Shown here: positions 32,882 through 46,199 of the stretch, piece after piece
How the letters are laid out: each line of letters begins with the position of its first letter
Position numbering within the stretch: position 1 is the first letter of the stretch
Source of the DNA: Parelaphostrongylus tenuis
Lineage: Eukaryota; Nematoda; Chromadorea; Rhabditida; Metastrongylidae
Length of the DNA stretch: 64,000 bases
Direction: 5' to 3'
Assembly: GCA_019055375.1 (NCBI GenBank)
Contig: JAHQIW010007193.1
Coordinates: forward strand, 37,133 to 101,132
Notes under the pieces: generated by a model
The model's database searches: none
Seen by the model: the letters and a program-made list of their open reading frames with translations, nothing else
Told to the model about the DNA's origin: nothing
Position numbers and translations under genes: made by a program

Positions 32882-35800
32882 ATGGAAGGAAACAGTTCGT
32901 CATATGGAATGGCTGAGTTAGTAACAAATTTTGTCCTATTCTTCTCTTACATTTCTCAGATTGCATTGGTTTGCAGAGGTCCACTGTACGAGGTGGAGCG
33001 CATTCTAGATCGAATAATAAGTTGTTTGATTTTGCTCGTTTACTTTAATTAGAAATGTCTTTTGAACCTGGTAATCGTCTAATGCTATTTTTCGAAGGAC
33101 ATCTTGGGATCAGTTTTCAATCTTTGAGACTCTTATTAACTGCGTGCACATTGAAACAGTTCTCTCCTGTCATGCCAATTTGTACGAGAATTCGAGGTTT
33201 TGATCTTTAGCAACAATCAAAGGTCAGAGACGTTGTTGAGCATAATAGAATATCGAAAACTAAGTAAGACGATTTGCACAGGGACCGATGAGAATATCGC
33301 GTCATCGAATGAAATCCTCTGCATATCAAGGGTGCATTTCTTCTCCCAAAGAAGAACGATCTCTGTTAAGCCAGTCCCGTCAGCGAACTGAATCCAATGC
33401 GTTACTATTTAACGCAAAAATCAGTTTTTGTGCTTCTCGATTTACACCGTCTTTCTCTACGAAATAGTTGATGATTAGTAATGCTCGACATATTTAATCA
33501 AAGAGAGAAGTCATTGAGGTGGGAGAACCATTCTATCAGTCTTACAAGCAGTATGCCATGTGTAACTTTATACCAAAGAGTCTTGGAGATACACTAACCA
33601 AAATTTTTTAATGCCTCTTCTTATCAGAGGTTCAGAACTAGGCTCTGAGTCGTAGGTATCGGCTATATGATAAGTCCTACTTTGATTAATATCATACACT
33701 GCCTCCATATATCTACTTTTACAAGATAAGTGACGATGGGACGTACCTGTATCACGTCAAATGGCTTGGATATCCAATATCAAGTGATCCCGAATTCTTC
33801 GTGAACGAGGAAGACATATTAAAATTTCTAGCGTTTTTGAGAAAACGATTCACTGAATTTTATCTTCTCATGGTTTCCTTGAATTTAGATTGTTTTTCCG
33901 TGGCTTAGATAGTTGGTATTCGTTGTATCAGTGATGACTAACTTTACTTCTATTCCATTCAGAAATGTCTTGAGTTGATTAGACGGTTCAACTCATATGA
34001 GAAAGAAAAGCGAAAACGACTGTCGAAAAAAAATCAGCTAGGAAACAAGCGAAAGCGGCAGGGAAAATCCGTGGAGAGAAAACAGGTATCTCTTCTAAAC
34101 GTTATGTTAGTTATGATTCCTCTAATGTGGTCAAAATAGCTTGCGATGAGAAGATCTGCTATACAGAATGAAAGGAAAAATCAACCAATCGTGGGCGAGT
34201 CAGGGTATTGGTGGTAATGCCAGTAGATCGTAGTTGTTAGAAAATAAATTGAATGCGCTTTTCTCTAAATTATATGCCCTCACTTTGCAGGTGGCGAGTC
34301 CGAGAATTCCTAGAATGGAAAACAATGACGTATGTTCTACAACGTTTATATTTTATCTATCCAATCTGTTTTGATTTCCTATTTCTAGGTACTGGGCCAG
34401 ACTGAATCCGGTGAGATTTCGTGTGATCCATTTTTCATAGCTAAGTTTGATCTTGCATAATCCGTCTTCAAGAAAAGAATAGTGTTTTGTGCTGATTCTT
34501 TTTGATTAGGCAAACGTTGTCGCTGTGATCTAATGTCTTCGATTTATGAATTGTCGCGAATAGCCTGTGAAAATGACATTCCATGCAAGCTGTATTTCAG
34601 TCGAATGAGTTCACAGGATTGAAAAAACTGTATTCTGCGACTTACACTGTCATAAAAAAAGCGGTAGTACATTTCAAAAATTCACTTTTTTGTCAGTTTT
34701 ATACTCAAAGAGAAATCAGGTGTTAGTTGAGATCAGCCATGGTACGACGTTAAATGAGAATTTTCCTTACGCTCTTTCCCAGCAAATAGCTCTGTTGTAA
34801 GATTGCCTGATTAATATGGGAAATTGAAAGTGGAAAATGTGCTGGGGTCTGCACACTTTGTGATGATCAACCGTCCAGGAATCCAAGTGAGTAAGTATGT
34901 GAAAAAATTCTGCGTATAGGGCTATAGGCGTAGAAAGTCATGCAAGCGATCAGTAAACAAGGTAGAGGTTGGAGTACCACCTTCTCCTGCATTCACATAG
35001 AAACGTCTTGACTCGGTTATCTTCAAAGTTGAAAGAAGATTCAACATGACCAACATTCTATGACATTAAGAAGGAAGGGAGCTCCTCAGTCAACGACTGA
35101 AACGGCGGATCAGATGTGCGACAACGTTCGCGACGGTGATCTAGAGGAAGCAGAAAAGATACCAGACCTACCGGTACTCGTATCAGAAGATGTGACAGCA
35201 GGTAGGGAGACTTTAGCTGGCAAGAAATTTTCGAACTTTCTCGTTCTTGTTGATTATATGGATAACTTTTTGTTTTGCCATCGTTTACAGCATCTTCTTG
35301 CGGTTATTTTGATATGAAACACACATTCGTTTTTAGATGGAATTGTCGCGAGAGCAAAACAGTTGTTAATGCTACACGTGCATCGTTGCATGCTAAAGCA
35401 GCATTTGAAAATCATAGATACTCGTGTGGATTCAAGAATCGTTTTAGCAGTTGGAACAGTTGCATCTTGAGACAAATTTTTAGGTGGTGCGTATTAAAAT
35501 GACCGAGAAAAGCTGCTGCAAACGATTGCAGCATAAAAATTCAAATTCATTCAAAATAGGCAACAAAAACGGAAAAGTTTGGGGAATTTTCTGCCCAGTC
35601 AATATTACGGCTTGAATGATCGTAAATAGCTGCATTTGTGCACAGCATCGAAGTCTTACTGTCGTGCTATAAACAAACGTTAGAAAATCTTGTTAATGCC
35701 GTCAATCAATCAAGAAAGGTGAAATAGGAAGCGAATGAGACAAAACGTGAAAGAAGGGCATCCTGGCTTAGTGATTAGCTACGAAAACACCGTACCGATG

Positions 35801-37007
35801 TTTCCATCTGTGACAAGCAAATTAGCAAGACAAAAAGGTGCAAAATTTGCAAAAAGGGAATAGAAAAACTGAAGAAGAAAAAGCTTTGCAAATTAATGAC
35901 AAGTTTTTGGTCCCTCCAAACTCATCGTAAAGAAAGAAGGTGTGCCAAGCGATTTCACTGCAGGGCGGTCACGAATGTTTCAAATTTCTTAGATGCAGTA
36001 GGTAATCATGCAAACGCCTTTAAGAAACAGCAGTTATGTTTGTGAATAAAAATTTGAATATTCAGTAAGTTTCTAATCTCGTAGCGCTTCTGCATTTCCT
36101 TTTGTAACTGATATCATTAGAACGCTCTTTTTCTATTCATTTCTTGTCCTTTTAGCAAAAAGTTATTTCGACAGGCGAACAAAATTCGATTTATGTTCAT
36201 CTCAGTGATATAAATCAAAACTACTGTATGAGCTTGATGTATTCGTAGATTATTGTCTAAATTGAAGTGAAAGATGTCTTACAACAAGCAAAAATTATAG
36301 GTTACGTCGACCAAAGGCAAGAGAGAAACCACAGCCCAAGCAATGATGAAGTGGGTATAGCCGTTTCTTTGATTTTGTTCAACTTTTTCAAGCATATTTC
36401 TGCGCTAAATATGGTTATACTCTTTCTATCGCAATTACTTTATGAGGAAGATGATCCTTGGAGCCTATTCGAGTTCGTCTCTAGAGAATCAGACGGGTTC
36501 AAACGAGGATACAAGGTTTTGTCATATGTTAATTCTTTGTTTTCTTCCAGTCGGTTTTTCATTAGTACATTTTCAGTTCGTGGAAATAAACGCAGTGATA
36601 GAACATCCAGTGACTGGCCGAGTTCTTGGTCTTGTCGTCTTCGAACATCCACGTGATGGAAAACAATTTGCGCAATATATTCCATTACGAGAAGTTCATG
36701 ATAACGCACCGATGGTTTGTTTATTCTTCCATTATTGTAATCATCATGAGAAACTTTGCCGTCGCTTTTCAGAAAAAAAAAGAGTAAGCTGCGTAAGAAT
36801 ACACAGCACTTTTGTTCATTTACAAGCTATAAGGCACTGACAGCGTTTATCTTCAATTATGTTTACCTCCAAACTATCTTCACTTTCGTTACAATAACAA
36901 AATTTTCACAACTTTAGGAATTGTACGAGTACTTCTATCACGTTAAGGGCGAGAATCAATTTGAAATAGCCTTGACGTTAGTATTGAGGAAAACCAGGAA
37001 ATTTTGA
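32882..37007 (+). CDS. HP1-like protein: chromodomain plus chromo shadow domain
   Basis: Likely heterochromatin reader of the HP1 family, nuclear. Exons: 32882-32920 (ATG; MEGNSSSYGMAEL), 32960-33020 (PLYEVERILDRII), 33726-33821 (SDDGTYLYHVKWLGY... to EEDIL), 33963-34085 (KCLELIRRFNSYEKEKRKR...), 34291-34329, 34389-34410, hinge exons uncertain, 35071-35201, 36268-36350, 36447-36515, 36577-36714 and 36918-37007 (stop TGA). The chromodomain keeps the three cage aromatics expected for methyl-lysine binding (Y of LYEVE, W and Y of VKWLGY) and ends with the CLELI helix. The C-terminal exons (INAVIEHPVTG...LVVFEH...REVHDNAPMELYEYFYHV) fit a chromo shadow domain. Lysine/arginine-rich hinge follows the chromodomain. 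Most donors are gt and in phase; junctions on both sides of exon 3 lack an in-frame GT donor (see findings). Domain calls are by resemblance. Confidence 0.75.
34838..34905 (+). repeat. short repeat shared with 46495-46550
   Basis: 'aatgtgctggggtctgcacac...gtgagtaagtatg' resembles 'atatgtgctgggatccgcacaa...gtaagtatg' near 46.5 kb. It lies in the hinge region of the HP1-like gene, so it may be intronic transposon debris. Confidence 0.4.
35380..35640 (-). repeat. repeat paired with 40250-40480
   Basis: Shares 'ttgagacaaat...tattaaaatg.c...gaaaagctgc' with the second copy, in the same orientation. It lies in an intron of the HP1-like gene. On minus the second copy opens an ORF; here the frame is poor. 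Confidence 0.45.
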
Positions 37008-39080
37008 TCTGAGAATATTGTGTAAGGTTCAACTCTTGTATTAATGTATGAACTATAGTTGAGTTTTTTTTAACACTATTTTACTCCTTGTTTGTTCTCT
37101 AAAGTGCTGGTTAACTCGTTAAGATAAAAATTTCGTGCTCACAAAGTCTAGAGATTCAATTTGGATCATCTTACTTGTCATCAAGACTGATCTCCAGTTA
37201 GTCGAGCAGGAGACATGCTACCACATCTAACAATTTGACAGCTTCCATCATTGTGAATAAGTTGATAACATTTTCTATCTCGTTATCAGTGAATTGTGAT
37301 TTGTATTCACTGTCTACTTTTCTGCGCCAGGGTATTACCTGAAATATAACTTGTGCTGGGATATAAGTGGAATCCCCTGTGAATGTGAGTAGGCATTGCC
37401 GCCCAAAATGATTTGAGATTGAATAACTTTTTCTCTAAATGTTGCCTTTTTGAGCAGATTCAACTTCTCACCTCTTCTTTTAGAGTTATTGTGGTTTGTT
37501 TTCGCTTTGACAGGCTATTTATGTTTGATGTAATCAAAGATGCAGCAAAACATGACATAGATAATTCTAGAAATGGTAGTTGTTTATTGATTTCTACAGA
37601 GCAATCATGATATCAACTCTTTTTCTATGTCATACCCTTATTTTTTCGAAATTGTTCAAATTGGTTTGCTTCACAATTTTGAGTATGAGTCTCTTTGACG
37701 AAGAGAAAGTCTACGATTCAGTTTGATTTGTAACGTATATGAGTGGTGTAAAGAAAAACTTAGGGCGTTGTTTTCAAATAAACTTTTCTATAACTTTTAT
37801 CTACTTCTCACTTTTTTATGTCAGGACATGATTTGAAGTAGACTCACAAAGATGCTGGGATAGAACTGAAAACACCAGCGGTCTTAACTTGAAGGAAACG
37901 AGATTTTTATGCTTATTTAGTGTCTCAACTGCTAATTGTTTATTATATGGTATATTCTGTGATGCGAGATCGTTACCATCACTAAGTCGCTTGTTGAAAA
38001 AGAAAAGCAGCACAAATTGGTTTGCAAGATCGATAAAGCTCGAAATCATCGCATTTGTCTTGCCAGCAATGAATTACAGATAGCACCGAGTTCTTCATGA
38101 ATGATTTGATCCCTTATGCTTTAAGATAGCTTCAATCAGATCTAAAGTAATAATTTGTGCCTACTGCATGGTGATCGCCCGCCTCATGGCTTAGTATTCG
38201 CTAATGTAACATCATCTAATGTAACGCCAAGTCAAATAGTCGCACTGCAGTCAGCACCTGATTACTTGCAGAATTCAGCAAGGACTCGACAAGCAAATTT
38301 TTCAAGATTGTCGCTAAACTGAACTGCTACACTCATGAAGCATCGTTGAATGTGAACTGAACATCCGGCCTTTATAATGACTCACGGCAGTTTACCGTAT
38401 CATGTTGGTACTGTCATCGTATGCTTACCAAACATTGACCCGGAGGGTGTAGGGACTTTGTGAGCCTTCGATGCGTTGTCGATCCATTAGCCATGTGTGT
38501 GTCGCAGGGAATCTTCAACTTTCGCTCCATATGTGTCTCTTTAGCATATTCAAATTTGATTATTTTAGGTGAGTAACCTTTTTTTTAGACTTCAGTGGTT
38601 GGATCAGCCACTTGAGAACTGCCGTTAAAACCGTAGCTAGCGTTCAAATCCGCGCTCTTTATTTTTCGCATAATGGATTCTTTCTTTGTAGTTGATAAAG
38701 TTCAAGCGTTTTCCTTGTTGAAAACATGCTTTATGTTCGTCCACACAGCTCCGCCCTATCATGGTTTAAGACCACGTTTAACTCTTTGAAGAAAAAGCAC
38801 TCAATATAATCACGTAACTATTTCATTCGTTAACTTGCGATAAATGTAATTCCAAAATAAGCGCACGCACTTTTTGCAGAGCGAAGCTTTTCCCTTACAC
38901 TGCCGGCATTCGCTCGATAGTAGATCTCGCAAATTCCAAATCTGCGGTTGGCTTTTGATAAAGCTGTTGTAGCACTGCATCAGTGGAAACAGGATTGTGT
39001 TTCACACACGTCGCACGTTGTCGCGTAAATTTCCTTTAACTCATGAATTTTTCCTCCGTTTTATGGACATTCTAGATTCG
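37008..39080. other. intergenic stretch without a supported gene
   Basis: Short frames only, apart from the tRNA-like segment at 38589-38655. Confidence 0.4.
38589..38655 (+). repeat. tRNA-like segment (SINE relic)
   Basis: A-box-like TCAGTGGTTGGATCAG and B box GTTCAAATCC at tRNA spacing; no stable acceptor stem is visible. Confidence 0.35.
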
Positions 39081-39610
39081 CCGCACTAGAACTGTAGAAA
39101 AACTGTACTATCGTTCTATAGAAAGGCTTTTAGATCCCATTCAATATTGCCGAACAAACCGGCTGCTATGTCACAGCCTAAGCCGAAGCAGCCCAAGCGA
39201 TATGCACAAAAGCCATATAAATATGCAGAGAAAATCATAGGGCTTCACAGCCTAGCATTTTGTTTAGAAATGTTAACGAAGAAAATATTTACAAGCTATT
39301 CTACAACAATCTTGGGCCACATGTGAGTCGCGATGCACGATTAGCGATTGAATTATCAGTCCACACTCACACACCATAGCCGACAAGCAATGCGCAGTGT
39401 GTTAAAGCTCAGTTCTATCTTTTTTGTAACCGTGCGGTTAGACGGTCTTTTTGAAAAATTTACACAGTTTTGGAATCGCCAGAGCCTGACAAAACTTTGT
39501 TCTGCGAGAAATATGTGTATGTGAAACAGAGACCTATCTTCTCTGCTACGGAGTTGTCATATGATTTCTCTTTCGAAACAAAAATTTTATTTCGAAATAT
39601 CCGAGAATTT
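39080..39610. repeat. members of the fold-back repeat family
   Basis: Blocks such as 'agcgaaa/gcgagaaatatgtgtatgtgaaacag' and 'ctgctacggagttgtcat' recall the units at 28.75-29.47 kb. No coding sequence. Confidence 0.35.
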
Positions 39611-40025
39611 GATAACATCATAACATGTGTGTGCCTTTTATAGGATGTGGTGCGGCACTTGTGCAGTAAGAAACAGGCACACGTTTCTCCTTTCCAGACT
39701 CCTCAGTAGCATAATGCCTTCTGGTTGAGCCTATGGAGGCTGGAGAGGTCCACAAAAACAGCCCAGAGTAGAGCAGGATTCATTTTACCAGCCTCAAGTA
39801 CTCGACTGTGGTCACAGAAATGGCGGAGAATTTTTTCGCCTAACTTGAGGTGATCTATTAATCGGCGTCGAGTTCTGAATATGTAGACGGTGTGTCTCCA
39901 TGGGATCGGCTGAGCCTAAGGGCACTATTCTATTGAGGGCCTGGAAGGGTGAAACAGGCGCTTGTCTATTACTATGTAAGTGTCGTACCAGACTTTATAA
40001 CAGGCGCAGACATGATATCACGTTA

Positions 40026-40480
40026 TCAGATTCTATTGTTATGATCGAGGTCTATACAAACAGTCGAGAGTCGGCATCCGAGAACTATTAGAGTAAGAAA
40101 TTTCCCGCATTTTTCGTCTCTGCTGATTATTTTTCGAGTATTCAAGTTTTTCTTTATGTATTGTTTAGAGAAGCCTCTGGCAATTATTTTGCTATCTAAC
40201 ACCCATACTTTTGCATTAAGATGGACTCGCCCCGATTGTTGATGTTGACCAGTATCGTTTGAGTTAAAGTGTTGCTTTCTCACGCAACCAAACGCGTGCA
40301 TCAACAATCGTTTTTGCTCTTGAGACAAACCCATTTTAGAACAAATTCTTAAGTGTTATTTATTAAAATGGTCGCAAGAAGCTGCGCTAAACTATAGTAT
40401 CAAAAACTAAAATACATAAAAATATTCAACAAAGGCGAAGAGCTCCGGAGAATTTTTTTCCGACGTTATGAATGCCCTTC
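40026..40480 (-). repeat. repeat copy with a 102-codon minus ORF
   Basis: ORF 40026-40334 begins MGLSQEQKRLLMHAFGCV and contains 'HLNAKVWVLDSKIIARGF'. The ATG follows DNA shared with 35380-35640. It might be the start of a transposase, but I do not recognise the family. Confidence 0.3.
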
Positions 40481-40739
40481 GAACGTTCAAGGTACGAGCT
40501 TTGTACCGTGAGACATAGGTGCGTTATTGTGCGGCGGCTATGATACATATCTTTTTTAGTGTTACGACGCTATAAAAAGTTGTTCCTAGAAGCACGTAAA
40601 TTTTCTAAATCTCCGGATTAAAGTCTTGGAGTAATCTCTACTAGTTTGAAGAAAGATCTTTGTCCGACAAAGAATTCTCTTCTAAAGCCTCTTTTTGAAA
40701 AAGGAGAAGTACTTGATAGCATTTACTATCATCAAAAAA

Positions 40740-40765
40740 ATTATTCCTGCGTATAAATACATCGC
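40740..40765 (+). promoter_or_regulatory. possible TATA-type promoter
   Basis: 'gcgtataaataca' with 'ctcagcac' about 30 bases downstream. It precedes a 105-codon frame (40695-41012) of no known family; the frame starts before the TATA, so the two do not fit well together. Confidence 0.2.
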
Positions 40766-41759
40766 TGAGCGAACCTCTTCAACTCAGCACTGCCAAGCTG
40801 GAAAATTGATTCGATCGACAACGAAGACGAAAAGCACAACGAAGACCAACGACTGTAAGCAGTCGACTCAAAAATCACCTCTAGAGACGATGAAGGCGTC
40901 GAAATCAGTGCTCGAAGCAAAGAGTCATTTTGTTTTTGTTTTTCAAAGTCCTTTCTCCTTTCTCAGAGTTTTAAAGGTTGTATTCCACTTCGTATCCTGC
41001 TGTGCAGACTAGGTATTGAACGGAATATAAAATTCTGTTTTATTAGTTGAACAAACAGGCGAGGTTTTATATATTTTGGTATGAAATTGTCTAGTACAAT
41101 TTATTCCTACAACTGCTGCGGATCTCTTATTGTCATTTCCATTCTAAAGGAGACTCTGTCCTCTAACACTCGTCAACCAAACTTCTTTCACCTAGCTTCG
41201 TGTCGGTTGAATGATTGCACCCACTGTCTTTGTAATAACAAAGAACACGGTCGGTGAAAGGTATCGAATTTTTTAGTGCCTGAACAGTTTTCTGGAGTGG
41301 TCACTTAGTAACACCGTCTACTAACCTCAACCAAAACCAACTTCGTGCGAACGGCTGCCCCTCAACGAAGACTTGGTCATACGGAAGAACATGAAACAGC
41401 CGATCATTAGTGCTTTTCTAGTGGCAAACACAATCGTGAGGCAATGCGTGGTCATCAAAACAGCGTTGAAGTTCCATCGATGAGTAGAAGAAAAGCGAGA
41501 GTTTGCTATGGCCCTCACTAGGTACTGGCTATTAATGAAAGACTCGGTAACTGCTAAGCGACGCAGGGTAACACTTTAAGATTTTTTGGATTGCTTATAA
41601 CGAAATGACGTGATGTTCCAAGTCCACTAGGTGTAATGGGCGCTGGGTCCATGTTCACTCTTTGTTACATAGTGCCATAGAGCGCCATGAACTGTGTATG
41701 GTAAATACGCGAGGCCCATTGCATGATTCCAAACATGTTGCTGTCTACACATGAAGATG

Positions 41760-43560
41760 TTTGACGTCAACCATAAACACGTCTGCCCATCGTTTAACCG
41801 ACCTTCTAGAGGGGTGCATGCATTCTCTTGGAGTCTACTCCCCTGTTTTTTTTGTTCATGTGTTATTTGTTCTTCTTGTTATATGACTTGTCCATCTATG
41901 TTTTGCCATCAATCTAGGTATTTCTGGGTCATGGAGATGCGATAGTTTTCTGAGATCGGACAAGCCAGCTAGACATTGTGAGTGCTGACTGACTTTTAGA
42001 AGACTTCGCTCAGGCGCACTAAAAGTGGAACGCAGACTCCTTGACGAGGTTTTAGTATCAGCCCAGGTCTCTACTGCATCACAATGCGTTAAGAGGACTG
42101 TCGGATTGAGAATGTGGGCACGAAGACTGAAGTCCGCATTCTGGTCGGTGGAATGTTTGAGACTCGAGACTTAAGACTAGCACGCGGCCCATGTTGCTCT
42201 CCTTTTCCGTCTAGCTGCTCCTTAATGTTGTTCTCCATGTTAGTTGATCATTCAAGGTACACGTATGAAATGGTCCCCTTAATCAGAAAACCATCCAATC
42301 CAAGTTGCTCATCTTCGCACATGAGATCTCTAAGAACTGTGGCTTCGTCCTGTTTATGCGTAGCTCAACATATTTTTTCAGTTCGTTCAATCCATTGAAC
42401 ATCATCCCTGTTTCGCCGATAGCAGTCAACTAATTTTTGTAGATAGAACGGGTCTATGCCTTCATTGGCGAGCGCTGACAGGAATGCATTCGCTCTGATG
42501 TTGTCAAACGCTTTTCATAGTCTTTAAAATTGAAACAAAGGGCATAGATTATTTTCGACAGTCTTCTGGGTGATCCGTGGCACGGTATGAATGTGATTCG
42601 TTCAATAGTCCCTTTCAAAATGCTGCTCGCTCGATTGGATCCCTACCCAGGCTTTTCAATGCACACCAAAGGATGATCATCGTAAAAAGCTTGAAAAGCA
42701 CACTTAACAAGATATCGAACGACAGTTGCGAAGATCCTTCCATTACCCTTCCTAAGTAAATGGCTGCCCACAATATTGTCCGCTGGTCTGCTATGTCATT
42801 GTGTATTCATGAGGACATGCATGCTATAACCACCAGCCTAGGAAAATCGATAGTAATGTTATTAGGCTTGGGAGCCATGCGTCTCTTCATGTTTTCCACT
42901 GCAGCTGGAACTCCAAAGGCTAAAATCTTGGGTGATTCATCCAGTGAACATTTCGGGACTCGGGACTCAGCTGTGCAACGGAAATTCTGATATGGAATTC
43001 TTCAGCTGTTAATTGCATATCATGACAAGATGCAGTAACAACTTTATCTGTATTCATCAAGACGGAAAATGAAGCAAAGTAGTTGCAGAAATCACTGCGG
43101 CATTTATTTGGAGCAGATCGTTTTTGTGCTGCTTCTTATAACTTCCTTGCGCTTACTGATGTAAATACTCCTGCAAAGATTTTCTATAGTTCATAATTAT
43201 CACCAACCTAGTTATGTGTTGCAGTGAGATCGAGCCTCCTTTCCTTTCATTTTCGAAGAACTCCGCAGTGGTATAGGGGATGCTATCCGGACTTTTTATA
43301 TGTAATTTTGATGCTAGTTCGGAGCACGTTCTGTGTCAGTGACAAGCAGCTCTTAAACTTCTGTCAGGTTGCCCTTTTTCTGGCAGTCATCTAAGAAGGG
43401 GATTCTGGTGAGAGCTTCCTTGTCATACGCAACATGTTTCGCGATTTTTGGGCGATGATAGCACTTCTTTCAGCTAAGGCTGATCAAATTTTCGCGCCGA
43501 GAGGGCGGTTAACAGATCTTGTACAGAATCTCGGTACCACTGAACTATCGAAGCGGCCTC
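41760..43560 (-). mobile_element. decayed non-LTR retrotransposon, second or third lineage
   Basis: On minus, RT motif A region 'KAFDNIRANAFLSALANEG' followed by IDPFYLQKLVDCYR (about 42420-42520), then 'DVQWIERTEKICYA' (about 42360-42410). The order and spacing fit an RTE-like RT, but the sequence differs from the 5.97-kb family. The 3' part (41760-42130) is similar in layout to the C-terminal fragment at 21.6-22.15 kb ('cgatgg..gtgggca' text). The N-terminal side extends upward to about 43560 in broken frames. Confidence 0.65.
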
Positions 43561-43974
43561 ATCTTCTGTTTGTAAGTCTGTGATCGATCTCCGCTTGAGC
43601 CGTCCCGTTTGAAGACTTCCATGTCTATCAACAAACTTCTTTCATCACGAAAAATCAGTTTCCATGGAAGAGGCATGCTACTGATATGAGTCGCTGCAAA
43701 ATAGTCTTCGTTCTTTTTTTCACTAGCTCCATTCCAGATTTTCCTATACTGTGTTCATTTTTGCTGGCAACCTCCTGATCTGATAACGAAGTTTTCAACA
43801 ATAAATGTGTTAAAGGACTTTTCGCCGTGGATAACTTCTTCCAGCTTGCTATATACCGCTTCTATATCACTTTTGTCAACTCAAAAGAATAGGTCAAATT
43901 CAACCAATGAGACTATATGGGTAAAGTTCACACGGTGATGTAATCAATGTCAATCTCTGAAGAAGCAGTGAAAT

Positions 43975-44040
43975 TTGTGTGTATGTGTGTGTAGGTGTGT
44001 GGTGTGTGTGTGTGTGTATGTGTATGTATGTGTCTGGGTG
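43975..44040. repeat. (TG)n/(GT)n microsatellite
   Basis: Imperfect GT repeat of about 65 bases. Confidence 0.95.
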
Positions 44041-44322
44041 TACTACAGGCATGAAAATAAGGATTTTCTTATAGCCACTAGATTTTTTTCCGCTTAAGCT
44101 TTCGTGCCTTTCGGTCTTCTTCTTATAGAATAATTCTGATAGTGCATCATATCTAGGCTGATCGAGAATCATAAGGCTGCTCAAATGTGGATAGTGTCTA
44201 CTGCTTTCCTTAGCTTCTTTCCCGCGTACTTGTGGAACTAATCAATTCACAATTGGAATGCTGAGTTTTTCCTACTTTGAAAGAATTGGGACTGCGTAGG
44301 CCAATCAGAGTGAACCATTTGC

Positions 44323-44733
44323 ATGATGAAGCGGTTCTATCGAAAGTTTTCATTTTTTCTTTTACTCCTTTGCTTTTCAGCAAGACATTGGAGAACAATA
44401 TTGATAACGATTTCTAAGGAGATTTTAGTTATTTTCTCCAAAATAAGACATCCTGATGTATATGTTCGATCAGGTTTTCAGGATTTCAGAGGAGGTATTG
44501 GCATCAGTGGCCTCGAACTGTCCCTTATTGCTCATCCACTTATTCTTACGTTTTCCATAAATTTTTTACAATTTTGGGTCCTCTCTAAAAGCATTCTACC
44601 ATGTGAGAAATACATGAAGACGAGAAAAAAACCTAGATTCTTGAGTAAATCTTATACCATTCCTCCATCAGTGATCATACAACTGCTCCACTACTTAAAT
44701 CCTTGCTTAGATTTGTTGCGTTTCCCAGACTAG
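44323..44733 (+). other. unassigned 136-codon ORF with hydrophobic segments
   Basis: MMKRFYRKFSFFLLLLCF at the N-terminus could be a signal-anchor; a second hydrophobic stretch lies around residues 65-85. Another frame follows at 44741-44974. No family recognised and no srx motif seen. Confidence 0.2.
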
Positions 44734-44974
44734 AAGATTATTGAAAGCTCATAATCTCTTATTAGCAACTTCAATTATGCTCTTTGTCGACATGTTCTGT
44801 CCTCGGATAGCCCGCTGTGGTCTCGGCATAGCTCAACTCACTATTCGAATAATGTCCGCAACGGGATTTTGGTATTATTCGGAAGAGCGACCAGATAAAC
44901 CGTCTTCAGCTTTGAAAAGGCACTGGAATCACTGGAGGGCATCGTTTCAAATACGATTTCTTAAAAAGAGCTGA

Positions 44975-45800
44975 GTCACTTCAGCCTATGGACAGCTGAA
45001 ACTCCATATATTGCGAAAATAGCCTGAAATCACAAAGGTAAGAGATGGCACTTAATGGCAATTTTAGCGATTTTTAGTAATTTTACTGACTTTGCAGATT
45101 TAGTAGCTTCTATTTATCCTTATTATTGTTTCATATTCCTTTATTTTCAGGTCTTATTGATTTTCATTTCATCTCTTCTGACACTATCCTGCTTACTAGC
45201 CTCAAAAAACACTTTGTGATATTGACGATTTCGAATGAAAACGACTTTGCCGATGTGGGCATAAACGATAATGACGAGATATAAATCGGAAATAAAAGTT
45301 AAGTTAGTTGTTGCTTTCGTTGTTGTTTGATGTAAAGAAAATAAAAAAAACGCATGTTTGTTCAACCTTTATTTGCAAAAATTATATCTTTAATGTCTAT
45401 GGAGTCCAAAGGTATATCGTTCAAATGATACATGTCGAAACAATGCCATAGAATTTATAACAAACACGTTTCCATATTTGAAAAAGTGATTGAAGTATAA
45501 CATGGCGTTTCGCACCTCCACATTTACACATTTTGATCTCCACATTTATTTATATCAATGACTACCGCAAGATCATTCGGATATCAAACTTCTCGTCCGC
45601 TTCCTAATATATTCATACAGAGAACATTACACTGTCAACCATCATGGTCGCAGTGAGTTTAAGAGTGTTTACTATGACTTGTAAGAGTAGTAGTCTCTTC
45701 ATAAATTCAGTTAGTTTTCCAGCCACTAATGTTCTACTTATGCATTTCTACTTTGTATCGCTTTGAAAATTTCTTGTGTGAGATATGATAAGTTTCCATT
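44975..45800. other. intergenic stretch without a supported gene
   Basis: No recognisable feature beyond short frames. Confidence 0.35.
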
Positions 45801-45839
45801 AATTTATCGCATTTCTATATGAGAATGTTTGAAGCCTTA

Positions 45840-45935
45840 ACGAGGTTGCTACGTCAGGGCAATACAAGTGTATCGGAGGTCTTGCATACTCTATCAGTGG
45901 CCTACGCTCACGTTAAGCCCTGTTTTGCAGCGAAA
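45840..45935 (-). repeat. worn one-arm relative of the 18.43-kb palindrome
   Basis: 'ttaacgaggttgctacgtcagggcaatacaa...tcggaggt...ctatcagtggcc' aligns with the left arm at 18427-18520. The hammerhead core is worn: CTGATAGA and GATA in place of the conserved bases. Confidence 0.6.
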
Positions 45936-46199
45936 GGAGAGATGTATGATCATCACTGCTATTTTACTATATATTATCGCAGACGTGCGCTTTGTCCAGT
46001 TGAATGAGTATGAATCATACTTTTCATGCCATCCGCTGGTCAATTTTGTATTCAAAAAGAGGATCGCAATAAATCTACACTCGCGAATTCAAACCTCGTT
46101 GAAATGTCGAGGCCACGAAAAGGCTTGCGGATGACTGGGATCTGTGGATACATACGCTCGCTCAACTGTTCGATTTAATGTAGAGGAACTCTGTGTGAA

